DNA of 64,000 nt, from contig CACYTP010000001.1 in the NCBI GenBank assembly GCA_902777385.1, forward strand, positions 62,001-126,000, given 5' to 3'. Below the pieces are notes generated by a model, which worked only from the letters and a program-made list of their open reading frames with translations, ran no database searches and had not been told where the DNA came from. Shown here piece by piece: positions 1 through 7,904 of this stretch (position 1 is its first letter; every line of letters starts with the position of its first letter). The translations under genes were made by a program, and so were the position numbers. The DNA is from an uncultured bacterium. Its GTDB lineage: Bacteria > Cyanobacteriota > Vampirovibrionia > Gastranaerophilales > Gastranaerophilaceae.

Positions 1-63
1 TTTAAATATGGTAAATTTGATTTAGTTGATTTATTCCATTCATTTATCACGCAAAAAGATTAG
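1..63 (+). CDS. 3' end of an unknown coding sequence
   Basis: Frame 1 is open from the window edge to a TAG at 61-63 and encodes 20 residues ending ITQKD. The next gene begins 18 bases later with its own ribosome site, so the two may share a transcript. Too little is visible to name a function, and the reading frame could also be a chance one. Confidence 0.4.
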   Translation, partial: FKYGKFDLVDLFHSFITQKD

Positions 64-81
64 ACAAAGAGGATAGCGATT

Positions 82-309
82 ATGGATATGGATATAAAAG
101 AATTATTTGCGAATGGCTGTTTTGTACCTGACTGGACGGAAGTAACGGCAGAGGTACAGGAGGCGGCACCGGTTCCGGAACGGAAGGAACTGAGGGTATT
201 ATTAGACGAGCTTGCAGAAATCAAAGAGAATATTGAAAATTTACAGGCAAGGAGTTGGTATTTGGGTAAGCTCCGAGAATATACCGAGAATGGTTTTTCA
301 AGAACGTAA
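82..309 (+). CDS. small hypothetical protein, 75 aa
   Basis: ATG at 82 follows a purine-rich GAGGATAGCG, a plausible ribosome site. The product is acidic, with a likely helical or coiled-coil segment (residues 34-65, RKELRVLL..IKENIENL) and no membrane segment. I do not recognise the family. Its base composition (GGCGGCACCGG and similar) is clearly richer in GC than the surrounding genes, which may mean recent transfer; it lies just upstream of a tRNA carrying a duplicated 3' end. It is followed by a clear terminator at 372-401. Confidence 0.6.
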   Translation: MDMDIKELFANGCFVPDWTEVTAEVQEAAPVPERKELRVLLDELAEIKENIENLQARSWYLGKLREYTENGFSRT

Positions 310-371
310 CCCCCTTTGTTAAGACACGACTACCGAGATTTGGGATAGCAGCTACAATGTAGCAAAATTTT

Positions 372-401
372 ATCGCCTGAATAATTATCAGGCGATTTTT
401 G
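372..401 (+). terminator. Rho-independent terminator
   Basis: A 9-bp perfect stem (ATCGCCTGA / TCAGGCGAT) with a 7-nt loop is followed by a run of T. It ends the transcript of the small gene at 82-309. Confidence 0.85.
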
Positions 402-542
402 TATAAAAAATTTTTGGTAATTATGTAATATTTTTAGATTTTTAGGGAGTAGAATTTCATTTAAAAATAAGGGACTTGATTTTAAAAAATGTTTATAGTA
501 GATTAATTCATGCTGAATGTGAATAGCATTTAACACACATGA

Positions 543-616
<74 letters not shown>

Positions 617-619
617 GAT

Positions 620-655
620 AAAAGAGAGGTAAGGTTTATCCTTAACCTCTCTTTT
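620..655 (+). terminator. terminator of tRNA-Ile
   Basis: AAAAGAGAGGT.AAGG pairs with CCTTAACCTCTCTTTT around a short loop, followed by T-rich sequence. It starts four bases after the tRNA. Confidence 0.85.
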
Positions 656-721
656 ATTGTGTGCTGATACTAGAGGACGAGAACCACACTGACCGAAAGG
701 TCAGTTTTGGTTCGAACGCGA

Positions 722-800
722 GGTGGCAAAGGGCGAAGGCTTGATTGCGGAATAATTGAAAATTATGTAGCAATCAACCGCAGACCCGTTTAATGCCACC
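722..800. repeat. long nested hairpin between the tRNA 3'-end copies
   Basis: Three nested inverted repeats share one axis: GGTGGCA 722-728 with TGCCACC 794-800, TTGATTGC 741-748 with GCAATCAA 770-777, and ATAATT 752-757 with AATTAT 761-766. The right arm (ACCCGTTTAATGCCACCGAG, from 785) resembles a stretch near 26087-26110 (ACCCGTTTAACGCAAACGAAG), suggesting a dispersed repeat family. No coding sequence overlaps it. Function unknown. Confidence 0.6.
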
Positions 801-809
801 GAGCAAGAC

Positions 810-832
810 AGTCCACTGCGGCCCAGATAAAA
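810..832 (+). repeat. duplicate of tRNA-Ile 3' end (att-like scar)
   Basis: These 23 bases are identical to 601-623, the last 16 bases of tRNA-Ile plus GATAAAA. No 5' part of a tRNA precedes this copy. A second, different terminator follows (835-862), and the DNA after both terminators is also similar (CGAGAACCAC...TGGTTCG). Integrases that use tRNA 3' ends leave such direct repeats; an old tandem duplication of a tRNA-plus-terminator unit is the alternative. Confidence 0.7.
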
Positions 833-834
833 AG

Positions 835-862
835 GACGATAACTTTTGTTATCGTCTTTTTT
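835..862 (+). terminator. Rho-independent terminator
   Basis: GACGATAAC (835-843) pairs with GTTATCGTC (848-856) around TTTT and is followed by T6. It lies in the same relative place after the tRNA 3'-end copy as the terminator at 620-655, but with a different stem sequence. Confidence 0.85.
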
Positions 863-1014
863 ATTGTCTGTAGTAGGGCGAGAACCACCCGTTTGTGGTT
901 CGGCGGATTTGCGGACGGATGAAGTGAGTATAGCGAACGTAATTGACAATTAATATAAAGCGTGAAATGATAATCCAATACAAAGTACTTAATCTAATGT
1001 TTTTGGAGAATGTT

Positions 1015-1491
1015 ATGAAAAAAATAATAAATTTATTAACAATGATTATACCCGCAGTAGTGCTTATTAGTTTAATAACAGGCTGTACTGATATTAAAGA
1101 CAGTAATTCTGTAAAACCAGAATCTGCAACAACAGCATACTTTCATAAAGGAGTATATAAAAGTTATTCTCCCGCTTCAAAAAATACATCACAATATTAT
1201 TTCTACATTTTTTATGACGAAAATTCCGGTTATACTGAAGATAGTGAGCTTGGTATTGGTTTACCTTTTTCTTGTATTCAAACTGTTGATTCTATAAAGT
1301 TTAAATTTGGAGGAGCTGAAGAACCTGAAGAGGTATTCAAAATAAAATCCATAAAAAAGAATGTTGTTACAGGTTCATTTAAAAATGATGAATTACTTAT
1401 TTTTGTTCCTGTCCCAAAGGCAAACCCCGATAAATTTGATGCTCTTGAATATATAAAAAATGAAAAAAATGGAAGAATTGAAACAGATTAA
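1015..1491 (+). CDS. putative lipoprotein, 158 aa
   Basis: Start chosen at ATG 1015 because TTGGAGAATGTT gives a ribosome site and the resulting N-terminus is a lipoprotein signal peptide: MKKIIN, a hydrophobic core, then lipobox ITGC with the acylated Cys at residue 24. An upstream ATG at 943 would bury the signal. The mature part is hydrophilic and probably a beta-rich domain (TAYFHKGVYKSYSP..., YYFYIFYDE). I do not recognise the family. Expected location is the periplasmic face of a membrane. It appears to be a single gene. Confidence 0.75.
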   Translation: MKKIINLLTMIIPAVVLISLITGCTDIKDSNSVKPESATTAYFHKGVYKSYSPASKNTSQYYFYIFYDENSGYTEDSELGIGLPFSCIQTVDSIKFKFGGAEEPEEVFKIKSIKKNVVTGSFKNDELLIFVPVPKANPDKFDALEYIKNEKNGRIETD

Positions 1492-1549
1492 TTTTTACTA
1501 CCCGTTCCAAGAAATTCGTGGAATTAGTTAAAAGGTTTACTTGTTTCTC

Positions 1550-1762
1550 TTATTTTTCAATATTTATAAATTCCAAATCGTAATTCAGTAATTTAGCGAT
1601 AAGTTTTGCCTCTTTGAGTGACAGACTTTCTCTGTTAAGTTTGCCTAAAAGGCTGTTATAAGTATAATCTTTTCCCGTTGCATTACGCATTAAGTCTGCC
1701 AGATTTTTCAATGTAATACCCCTGGAGACGGCTAGTAATTTTATTTGTTTTTTAACGTCCAT
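1550..1762 (-). CDS. small HTH-like protein, 70 aa (family member 1 of 3)
   Basis: The product (MDVKKQIKLLAVSRGITLKN...) matches two other short proteins in this window, at 5135-5347 and 61300-61515. Shared pattern: [VI][RK].L[LMA]...G.....L......G..YT...L..K......L...EA..IA..L.YD. This resembles a short helix-turn-helix or XRE-like fold. The start at 1762 was picked by alignment with these paralogues; two upstream ATGs (1783, 1822) are possible and none has a strong ribosome site. Probably a DNA-binding regulator; the target is unknown. Confidence 0.65.
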   Translation of the reverse strand: MDVKKQIKLLAVSRGITLKNLADLMRNATGKDYTYNSLLGKLNRESLSLKEAKLIAKLLNYDLEFINIEK

Positions 1763-1881
1763 AATAGTTTTATTATAGTCCATATTGACTAATCGGATAT
1801 AATTGTTTATAATCATATTCATATTTGAACATTAATATTTAAATGTAAATAATTATGGTAAGTGTTATTTTAGGAGCATAA

Positions 1882-2077
1882 TTTAGTAAGAAATCATTGT
1901 TATGATTGATTAATTCGCAAAAATTTTGTGAGGAATTAGGGTTATATTTCCGGTACCATAAGGTTACAAATAAAACAGTAATACCGGTCGGCAATCCGCA
2001 ATGATGATATACATCATAGTCATATTTAAATCCATCATAGTTTCATCGTTAAACGGATTGCCTATTTTCTTACTAAA
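1882..2077. repeat. 196-bp element with 12-bp inverted ends (MITE-like)
   Basis: TTTAGTAAGAAA at 1882-1893 is perfectly inverted at 2066-2077. Inside lies a second perfect stem, GGCAATCCG 1990-1998 with CGGATTGCC 2054-2062, plus a small ATGATG/CATCAT hairpin. No gene is seen in it. The right arm overlaps the stop codon of the dehydrogenase gene (2073-2075). It could be a miniature transposable element or a large structured 3' region. Confidence 0.5.
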
Positions 2078-3101
2078 CTATTCGACACATTCTATCACCG
2101 TTCATAGCTTTTTTAATATTAATCATGGTCTGAGTTAAGTTGTTATCAATTGCATCCTGAGTTGCATAAGCAATACACGGCGTTATAATCGCATTTTCAT
2201 GTTTGCAGAATTTTTTTATAAATTCCATTTGGTTTAAGCACTCAAGATTAGAAGGATATAATTTATCGGAAAGATTTTTGCAGTTGTAACAAATGCTTTC
2301 GCAAGGCGAAGTATCCAAAGCTATCTTTTTTATTTTTCCGGTTTCAAAATATTTCAGCAAAACTTCTAAATCAACAATTTCGCTTTTGGAAGTATTAATA
2401 AAATACAATCCGTCTTTGCAATTTGATAAAATCTCTTCGTCAAACAAGTGATAAGTTTCAGGCATGTAATCAAGATGAACTGTAACAATATCCGCCTGTT
2501 TAACCAAATCCGAAAGAGGCATGTATTGCAGTTCATATTTATCGATTAATTCTTGTTTTGTTTTAGTGTCATAGGCAATAACTTTCATTCCAAATGCTTT
2601 TGCAAATTTACATACATAAGCACCTGTTATTCCTGTACCTGCAATACCCAAAGTCAAATTATCCAAATCACGCCCCAAAAATCCGCCGAAATATTTTTCT
2701 CCTGACTTAATAAGATTATTGGCAGGAATAATATTTCTGACAAGGTTTATTATAAGTCCTATTGTATATTCAGCTACAGATTGTGCCCCGAATTGAGGAA
2801 TATTTACTACCGCAATATTTTTGTCTTCACAAGTGCTTATACAAATGTGATCAAAATGTGCTGCCCTTACGGATATTATTCTCAGATTTTTAAAATTTTT
2901 GAGTACTTCTTTTGTAACGGTTGAATTATTAAATATGCTTATGACGTGTGTATTTTCAAGTAATTCCGGTGAAAGATTATGTAAAAAATCTTCGTCCAAG
3001 CATTCCTCAAATGTTGTAATATTGTATCCCTCAAACGGATGTTCTTCCAAATACTGTTTTTCAGCCTCTTTGATTTCAAACATTAAAATATTAATTGCCA
3101 T
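2073..3101 (-). CDS. D-isomer 2-hydroxyacid dehydrogenase-like protein with altered active site
   Basis: 342 aa, usual length for the NAD-dependent D-2-hydroxyacid dehydrogenase family (D-lactate dehydrogenase type). The Rossmann motif GIAGTGITGA is at residues 152-161 and INTSKSEIVD at 235-244 corresponds to the family's INTARGxxVD. Catalytic positions look changed: the Arg is Lys239, and the His of the family's TPHxA motif is Cys309 (TPCIAYAT). A Cys cluster follows the ALDT strand (Cys267, Cys271, Cys274, then Cys288). The enzyme may use another chemistry, bind a metal, or be inactive. Single gene on the minus strand. Confidence 0.85.
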   Translation of the reverse strand: MAINILMFEIKEAEKQYLEEHPFEGYNITTFEECLDEDFLHNLSPELLENTHVISIFNNSTVTKEVLKNFKNLRIISVRAAHFDHICISTCEDKNIAVVNIPQFGAQSVAEYTIGLIINLVRNIIPANNLIKSGEKYFGGFLGRDLDNLTLGIAGTGITGAYVCKFAKAFGMKVIAYDTKTKQELIDKYELQYMPLSDLVKQADIVTVHLDYMPETYHLFDEEILSNCKDGLYFINTSKSEIVDLEVLLKYFETGKIKKIALDTSPCESICYNCKNLSDKLYPSNLECLNQMEFIKKFCKHENAIITPCIAYATQDAIDNNLTQTMINIKKAMNGDRMCRIV

Positions 3102-3242
3102 TTGTTATTTCTCCATTACTTATAAGTTTAATAACCCCAAATATCAAAAACCGTATTCCCTGACAGAATAATAATTAAGTATTATTATTAAAACTTTTTA
3201 CAACCCCCTTGCAATAAAGACAGGTTTGTGTTTTCATGAAAA

Positions 3243-3306
3243 TCGGAACGGGCAATTCCTCTTAGCCTTGTTCAAGGGAAACCGGCAAGCGGCGGTCGGA
3301 ATTCCG
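3243..3306 (+). promoter_or_regulatory. GC-rich, foldable 5' leader of rpsP
   Basis: A GC-rich patch in AT-rich DNA precedes rpsP. CGGAA 3244-3248 can pair with TTCCG 3302-3306, CCTTG with CAAGG, and ACCG with CGGT, giving a multi-hairpin leader that ends about 30 bases before the start codon. No known riboswitch core was recognised. Ribosomal-protein leaders are often autoregulatory; that role is inferred. Confidence 0.4.
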
Positions 3307-3337
3307 CAAAAGTACAATAATAAGAAGGAAAAACAAA

Positions 3338-3712
3338 ATGTTAAAAATCAGATTAAAAAGATTAGGTGCAAAGAAAAACCCTACATACAGAGTTATAGTT
3401 ATCAATTCAACAACAAAAAGAGAAGGTCGTCCTATTCAGGAATTAGGTCACTACAATCCTAAGACAAAAGTTATGAAATTGGATTTGACTTCCGCTCAGG
3501 AATGGGTTAAGAAGGGTGCTCAACCTACTGAAACAGTTGCATACTTAATGAAAAATTGCAACGCTGACGGCACTTTGAACTATAAAAAGAAAGAAACAGT
3601 AAAACTTTCTAAGAAAGCTCAAGCAAAAGCAGCAGCAGAGGCTGAAGCAAAAGCAGCGGCTGAAGCAGAAGCAAAGGCAGCAGCAGAAGCTGAAGCAACT
3701 ACTGAAGCTTAG
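3338..3712 (+). CDS. rpsP: 30S ribosomal protein S16
   Basis: Residues 1-80 are canonical S16: MLKIRLKRLGAKKNPTYR at the start and GRPIQELGHYNP. ATG 3338 has a good AAGAAGGA ribosome site. S16 is an assembly protein of the small subunit. After about residue 90 the protein carries a low-complexity Lys/Ala/Glu tail built of repeated AAAEAEAK units (three copies), taking it to 124 aa, longer than the usual 80-90. The usual neighbours rimM, trmD and rplS are absent; it is followed by its own terminator, so it is probably monocistronic. Confidence 0.97.
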   Translation: MLKIRLKRLGAKKNPTYRVIVINSTTKREGRPIQELGHYNPKTKVMKLDLTSAQEWVKKGAQPTETVAYLMKNCNADGTLNYKKKETVKLSKKAQAKAAAEAEAKAAAEAEAKAAAEAEATTEA

Positions 3713-3737
3713 TCTTTTGTATAAAAAATTACTAAAA

Positions 3738-3766
3738 ACCCTGTCTTTGTAAGACAGGGTTTTTTA
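3738..3766 (+). terminator. terminator of rpsP
   Basis: ACCCTGTCT (3738-3746) pairs with AGACAGGGT (3752-3760), then a run of T. Confidence 0.9.
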
Positions 3767-3790
3767 TATGCAAAAATATTCCTAAAATAT

Positions 3791-3819
3791 TTGCACACAA
3801 CTACTCATCATGATACAAT
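3791..3819 (+). promoter_or_regulatory. promoter of rimI, possibly leaderless
   Basis: TTGCAC (3791-3796), a 17-bp spacer and TACAAT (3814-3819), with TGA just before it as an extended -10. The rimI ATG at 3826 is only 6 bases beyond the -10, about where transcription should begin, and no ribosome site precedes it. Confidence 0.55.
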
Positions 3820-3825
3820 TACCTT

Positions 3826-4365
3826 ATGGTTGCGGATAACAAATTACATATCAAAATCAGACCGATGGTTCAGACTGATATAGATGATGTCGTTAAGATT
3901 GAAGAGGCATCTTATGGAAAGCATCACTGGTCAAGAGAATCTTTTTTCAATGAATTAAGTAATGATTTGGCATTTTATTTTTGTGCAATTAATGATGAAA
4001 ATAAAATTGTAGGTTATATCGGTACATGGCAAATAATGGAAGAGGCTCATATAACCAATGTTTCTGTTAATCCGGAATACAGGCGAAAAAAGATTGGTGA
4101 AGCATTATTGCATCAGGCTATAGAAAATTGCTACTCAAACAAAGTTAAATATATTACTTTGGAAGTTCGTGTATCAAATGAAAAAGCGATAAATTTATAT
4201 GAAAAATACGGTTTTAAATCTCTCGGAACACGAAAAGGATATTATCAGGATAATAATGAAGATGCCTTAATAATGTGGACAGAAAACATTTTTTACGATA
4301 AATTTAAGACATTGTATAATGAAAATATAGAAAATCTTAAAAAGGTTATTGTTATAAATGAGTGA
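3826..4365 (+). CDS. rimI: ribosomal protein S18-alanine N-acetyltransferase (RimI-like GNAT)
   Basis: 179 aa GNAT-fold acetyltransferase. The acetyl-CoA loop is YRRKKIGEALL (about residues 85-95), and TLEVRVSNEKAINLYEKYGF with RKGYY..NNEDALIM is typical of RimI, which acetylates the N-terminal Ala of S18. It is longer than E. coli RimI (148 aa) by a C-terminal tail of about 35 residues. The gene overlaps the next by 8 bases, so the two are co-transcribed. The promoter at 3791-3819 suggests a leaderless mRNA. Confidence 0.88.
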   Translation: MVADNKLHIKIRPMVQTDIDDVVKIEEASYGKHHWSRESFFNELSNDLAFYFCAINDENKIVGYIGTWQIMEEAHITNVSVNPEYRRKKIGEALLHQAIENCYSNKVKYITLEVRVSNEKAINLYEKYGFKSLGTRKGYYQDNNEDALIMWTENIFYDKFKTLYNENIENLKKVIVINE

Positions 4366-5125
4366 ATTCGAAGAACACAGTGAAAACAACGAAATTTCAA
4401 ATTCCCCTGAAGATGAGAAAATCGTTTTATCAAAATTGAAAAAATTAAAGAAAATAAAAAAACGGAAAACAAAAGAGGAAAAATTAAAGGAGAAGGCTGA
4501 ACAAAAAAAGAAAAAGGGTATCCATATCGGAATTGGTATGACTATGCTTGTTTTGTTCTGTTCATTTTTGCTTGTTGTTGCAACATTTTTGCAATTAAAT
4601 ATTACTCATTTTATAATTCCGCCAAAATTATTTGTGCTTGATACCTGTACAATAGATGATTATTTATTTTCAATAAAATATATTCCGCAAATTCCTATTG
4701 CAATGTTTATTGTAGGATTGCTTGGAAGAAAATTCGGGTTTATAAGCATATTGACTTACATTATTGCAGGACTTTTCTTCATGCCTGTATTTGCACTTGG
4801 CGGCGGATGGAGATATGTCGGCGAATACAGTTTTGGGTATATTTTAGCATTTTTACCTGCAGCAATAATATTAGGTTCTGTTATTAAAAAAGATTATTCT
4901 TATAAAAATGTTGCAAAAGCTGTTTTATTAAGTGTTTTGACAATACATTTAATCGGCATAATTTATATGACGGGACTGGCATATTTCAGACACGCAGGGT
5001 TGGAATTTGTAACCGGTTGGATTGCAGCACAAAGCGGTCTGAAAATTATTTATGATTTAATTTTTAGTTATTTACTTGTGCTTTTGTCAAAGTATGCAAG
5101 GATAATTCTTTGGTTTTATATGTAA
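4358..5125 (+). CDS. BioY-like biotin transporter S component
   Basis: 255 aa. Residues 1-53 are hydrophilic and very Lys/Glu-rich (a predicted cytoplasmic or coiled N-terminal extension). From about residue 57 there are six hydrophobic segments with BioY-type sequence: IPQIPIAMFIVGLLGRKFG and GYILAFLPAAIILG. BioY is the substrate-binding membrane subunit of ECF biotin transporters. The energising ATPases are not in this window. ATG at 4358 overlaps rimI. The long charged N-terminus is unusual for the family. Confidence 0.85.
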   Translation: MSEFEEHSENNEISNSPEDEKIVLSKLKKLKKIKKRKTKEEKLKEKAEQKKKKGIHIGIGMTMLVLFCSFLLVVATFLQLNITHFIIPPKLFVLDTCTIDDYLFSIKYIPQIPIAMFIVGLLGRKFGFISILTYIIAGLFFMPVFALGGGWRYVGEYSFGYILAFLPAAIILGSVIKKDYSYKNVAKAVLLSVLTIHLIGIIYMTGLAYFRHAGLEFVTGWIAAQSGLKIIYDLIFSYLLVLLSKYARIILWFYM

Positions 5126-5134
5126 ACCATAAAT

Positions 5135-5347
5135 TCACTTCTTTTCTCTGATTACTAATTCATATCCTAAATAATCTATGATTTGTTGGACTTCTTCAAA
5201 TCGGATAGTTCCATGGTTAAATTTATTTGACAAACCGCCTGCTTTTGGTACTTTATATCCGGAATCAATTAGCTCTTTTGCCAATTTACGCATAGAAAGC
5301 CCCTTCCTTAACAACAAAATTCTTACTTCTTCATAAATATTCAACAT
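5135..5347 (-). CDS. small HTH-like protein, 70 aa (family member 2 of 3)
   Basis: The product (MLNIYEEVRILLLRKGLSMR...) shares the pattern of the proteins at 1550-1762 and 61300-61515, with conserved L.NKFNHGTI..EE...I...LGYEL in the second half. The start at 5347 was chosen by alignment; no strong ribosome site is seen. The gene is divergent from the small gene at 5438 across a 90-bp AT-rich gap that may hold promoters for both. Confidence 0.65.
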   Translation of the reverse strand: MLNIYEEVRILLLRKGLSMRKLAKELIDSGYKVPKAGGLSNKFNHGTIRFEEVQQIIDYLGYELVIREKK

Positions 5348-5437
5348 AATTACAGTGTATTTATATTTGTATATATTGACAAAATTATAAATCATTGTAT
5401 TATTATAAATGACAATGTTATAAATAGAGGTACAATT

Positions 5438-5638
5438 ATGAAGTTAGCAGAAGTAAAAAATCCGGATTTTTATAACGAGGAAGAAGATATTATTCTTTCT
5501 GAAAATCTTTTGAGCGAGATAATTTATATAATTAACGAATTGTACTGTATTATAAGAAACAAAAAAGATAAAAGTGAAAAAATTAAAAGGTTAAAACGTC
5601 AAATAACGTTCTTTGTAAAACCTTATTTGGCAAAATAG
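5438..5638 (+). CDS. small hypothetical protein, 66 aa
   Basis: ATG 5438 is preceded by AGAGGT. The protein begins MKLAEVKNPDFYNEEED and ends with a basic helix (KKDKSEKIKRLKRQ). No family recognised; no signal peptide. It is divergent from the HTH gene at 5135-5347 and is closed by a terminator at 5655. Confidence 0.65.
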   Translation: MKLAEVKNPDFYNEEEDIILSENLLSEIIYIINELYCIIRNKKDKSEKIKRLKRQITFFVKPYLAK

Positions 5639-5654
5639 TTTTATTCGCAAATAT

Positions 5655-5688
5655 AAAGGGAGGATTTTAATTCCTCCCTTATCTTTTA
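5655..5688. terminator. bidirectional terminator between converging genes
   Basis: AAGGGAGGA (5656-5664) pairs with TCCTCCCTT (5672-5680), with T-rich sequence after it and A-rich sequence before it. It serves the small plus-strand gene and the converging aminopeptidase gene. Confidence 0.85.
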
Positions 5689-6789
5689 TATTAAGAATTT
5701 TCCGTTCTCATAAATTAATTTATCATCGGCATATATTTTTCCGCCGTCTTTCATATTTTTTATTAAATCCCAGTGCAAACCTGAGACATTTTTTCCGCCT
5801 GTTTCCGGATAGGATGCACCCACAGCCATGTGGATTGCACCGCCTATTTTTTCATCAAACAAGATATTACCGGTAATATCTTGTATTTCATTGTTTGTAC
5901 CGATAGCAATTTCTCCGATACCTCTGGAACCTTCGTCCATATCAAACATTGCATTCAGGTAATCTTCTCCTTTATCTGCTTTTGCGGTAACAACTTTTCC
6001 GTTCTCTATCCACAGGTGTACGCCGTGAGCTTCATTACCCCTGTATATCTGAGGGAAGTCAAAATAAATTTCACCATTAATACCATCTTCTACAGGAGAT
6101 GTAAAAACTTCGCCGTCAGGGTAGTTATTTTTACCCGAACAACTAATCCATTTTCTGCCTTCAACATTGAAAGTAATATCTGTTCTGTCACCTGTGATGT
6201 GAAGTGTTTTTATTCCGTTAAGATAGTCTGCCCACTTTGTTTGCTTTTCATCCAGCTCTTTTAATTTAGCAACAGGATCATCCAAATCCAAATAGCAGGA
6301 TTTGAATAAAAATTCAGAGTACTCATCAAATGACATTTTTGCTTCCTGAGCAAGAGCATGAGTCGGAACATCAGCTACAACCCAACTTGCAGTGCCGTCC
6401 GCAGAACGTTTCATCAGGCATTCCGATAAAAATTTTGTTGCTTTTCCACGGCGTGCAAGCTTTTTAATATCTGCTTTTGCAAGATTTTTAGTATTCATCG
6501 GAGCACCGATAGAAATAAATTTATCTACTTTTTCGTATTCTAATTTTACAATATCATCAACGTAATCTAATTGTTCATCAGAAGCATATTTGATAAAAAT
6601 ATCAGAAAAATCTTCCAGAGATGTTCGTAAAATCGGATGTCCGCCAAGCTGTAATACTCTTTTATAAACAGCTTTTACCAAATCTTTTGCATATACACTT
6701 GTTGCTCTGATTTGAACCAAATCACCCTTTTTAACCTCTGTAGAATAATCAACCAAAACTTTTGCATATTTATCCCAAATAGTTTCCAT
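5686..6789 (-). CDS. M29-family metallo-aminopeptidase
   Basis: 367 aa, similar in length to AmpS/AmpT thermophilic aminopeptidases. Features include the N-terminal ...KYAKVLVDYSTEVKKGD start, the GINGEIYFDFPQIYRGNEAHG region and the C-terminal GASYPETGGKN..GLHWDLI block carrying metal-ligand His/Asp candidates. The family removes N-terminal residues from peptides in the cytoplasm using two metal ions. Start chosen at 6789, which has GAGAGGAG upstream; an upstream ATG at 6846 adds 19 unlikely residues. Confidence 0.88.
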   Translation of the reverse strand: METIWDKYAKVLVDYSTEVKKGDLVQIRATSVYAKDLVKAVYKRVLQLGGHPILRTSLEDFSDIFIKYASDEQLDYVDDIVKLEYEKVDKFISIGAPMNTKNLAKADIKKLARRGKATKFLSECLMKRSADGTASWVVADVPTHALAQEAKMSFDEYSEFLFKSCYLDLDDPVAKLKELDEKQTKWADYLNGIKTLHITGDRTDITFNVEGRKWISCSGKNNYPDGEVFTSPVEDGINGEIYFDFPQIYRGNEAHGVHLWIENGKVVTAKADKGEDYLNAMFDMDEGSRGIGEIAIGTNNEIQDITGNILFDEKIGGAIHMAVGASYPETGGKNVSGLHWDLIKNMKDGGKIYADDKLIYENGKFLI

Positions 6790-6863
6790 AAAGTTTTCTC
6801 CTCTCTGAATATATATAAACATATTTACGAAAATAATGCAATTCACCGATTAAAAAAATAAGG

Positions 6864-7829
6864 TTAGTTAATATTTTCCAGCGGTTTGTTATTTGTAATA
6901 TTTTTATTTCTGAATAATATTAAAGCGGCAATACACAATACCGTTCCGCCAAACAAAACTTCCACCGGAAATCTTAACAGCAAACTTTTATCTATTATCA
7001 TCGGGATTAATAATATAGCACCGGCAGGCGGGAAATTAATTCTGATTTTGTGCAAAGCAATAAATAATATAAGGCATGCCAAAGCAGTACAAATTGAAAG
7101 CGGCAAACCGAGATAAATATTTAAAACATATCTGAGCAAACAGCCGACAAAAGCACCAAATGTCATTAACCCTACAATATAATGCGGTTTTTTACGGGCA
7201 GGACTGTTTACATTAGACAACTCGGTAAACATAACAATTAATGGCGGAGCAAGAAAATATATCTGATGTGTTTTAAAAGGTATCAAAGCTATTAATCCAA
7301 ATACCAATAGCAATTTTGACCATTTTATAATTTGAGTTTTGGTATCAAAATTGCATGGTGAAAATTTATTAATAGGTCGAAAATGGAATTTTTCCATAAG
7401 CCATTGGGCTATTATAATCATAAGAGCCATAACCGTAACAGAAATCGGGTAAATCCAGCTTTTCGTACCCAAATATACGGGTAATATGCAAGCCGATATT
7501 ATCGGGACAAAATTTGTTCTGCAAAGCGTTAGGATAAAACCTGTAAATCCAAAACATAAACATACCTGAAAAATTAAAGGTACATGCACATATCTTACAA
7601 TCAGAACGCCAAATAATGCTGCAACTGACATTAAGAAAAAAATTCTTCTTTTATTTGTTTTCCATGGCTGCTGTTCAGAAATCCATGCACCTATCGTTAA
7701 TGCACAAATTTCGGGAAAAATGATTTCCTGTTCTCCGCTAAGTTCAGCGACACCAACCATAGCAAGTGCCATAAGTATTCCAAATATATATCGTTCTATT
7801 CTTATTTGCTTGAGTATTTCGGCTTTCAT
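6864..7829 (-). CDS. integral membrane protein, HPP-like
   Basis: 321 aa with about ten hydrophobic helices in two similar halves. NFPPAGAILLIPMI near residue 268 resembles the HPP-family signature, and LAPPLIVMFTEL (about 192-203) is similar. Members of the HPP family are membrane proteins of poorly known function, some linked to nitrite transport. It lies 74 bases upstream of the aminopeptidase start and may share its transcript. Function is uncertain. Confidence 0.6.
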   Translation of the reverse strand: MKAEILKQIRIERYIFGILMALAMVGVAELSGEQEIIFPEICALTIGAWISEQQPWKTNKRRIFFLMSVAALFGVLIVRYVHVPLIFQVCLCFGFTGFILTLCRTNFVPIISACILPVYLGTKSWIYPISVTVMALMIIIAQWLMEKFHFRPINKFSPCNFDTKTQIIKWSKLLLVFGLIALIPFKTHQIYFLAPPLIVMFTELSNVNSPARKKPHYIVGLMTFGAFVGCLLRYVLNIYLGLPLSICTALACLILFIALHKIRINFPPAGAILLIPMIIDKSLLLRFPVEVLFGGTVLCIAALILFRNKNITNNKPLENIN

Positions 7830-7904
7830 ATAAATATAATGCTAATCCAAGAATAATTAATATTCAAATATAATTTTTGAGATAAGATTATATCAAATTA
7901 ATTG

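Noticed and set aside
3243-3306. GC-rich rpsP leader as SRP RNA or a known riboswitch
   Set aside because: None of the conserved cores I know (SRP GGAAGG/AGCAG, SAM, cobalamin, c-di-GMP) is present.
5830-6264. Plus-strand frame of 144 codons inside the aminopeptidase gene
   Set aside because: Fully inside a gene of recognised family on the other strand; no ribosome site or family.
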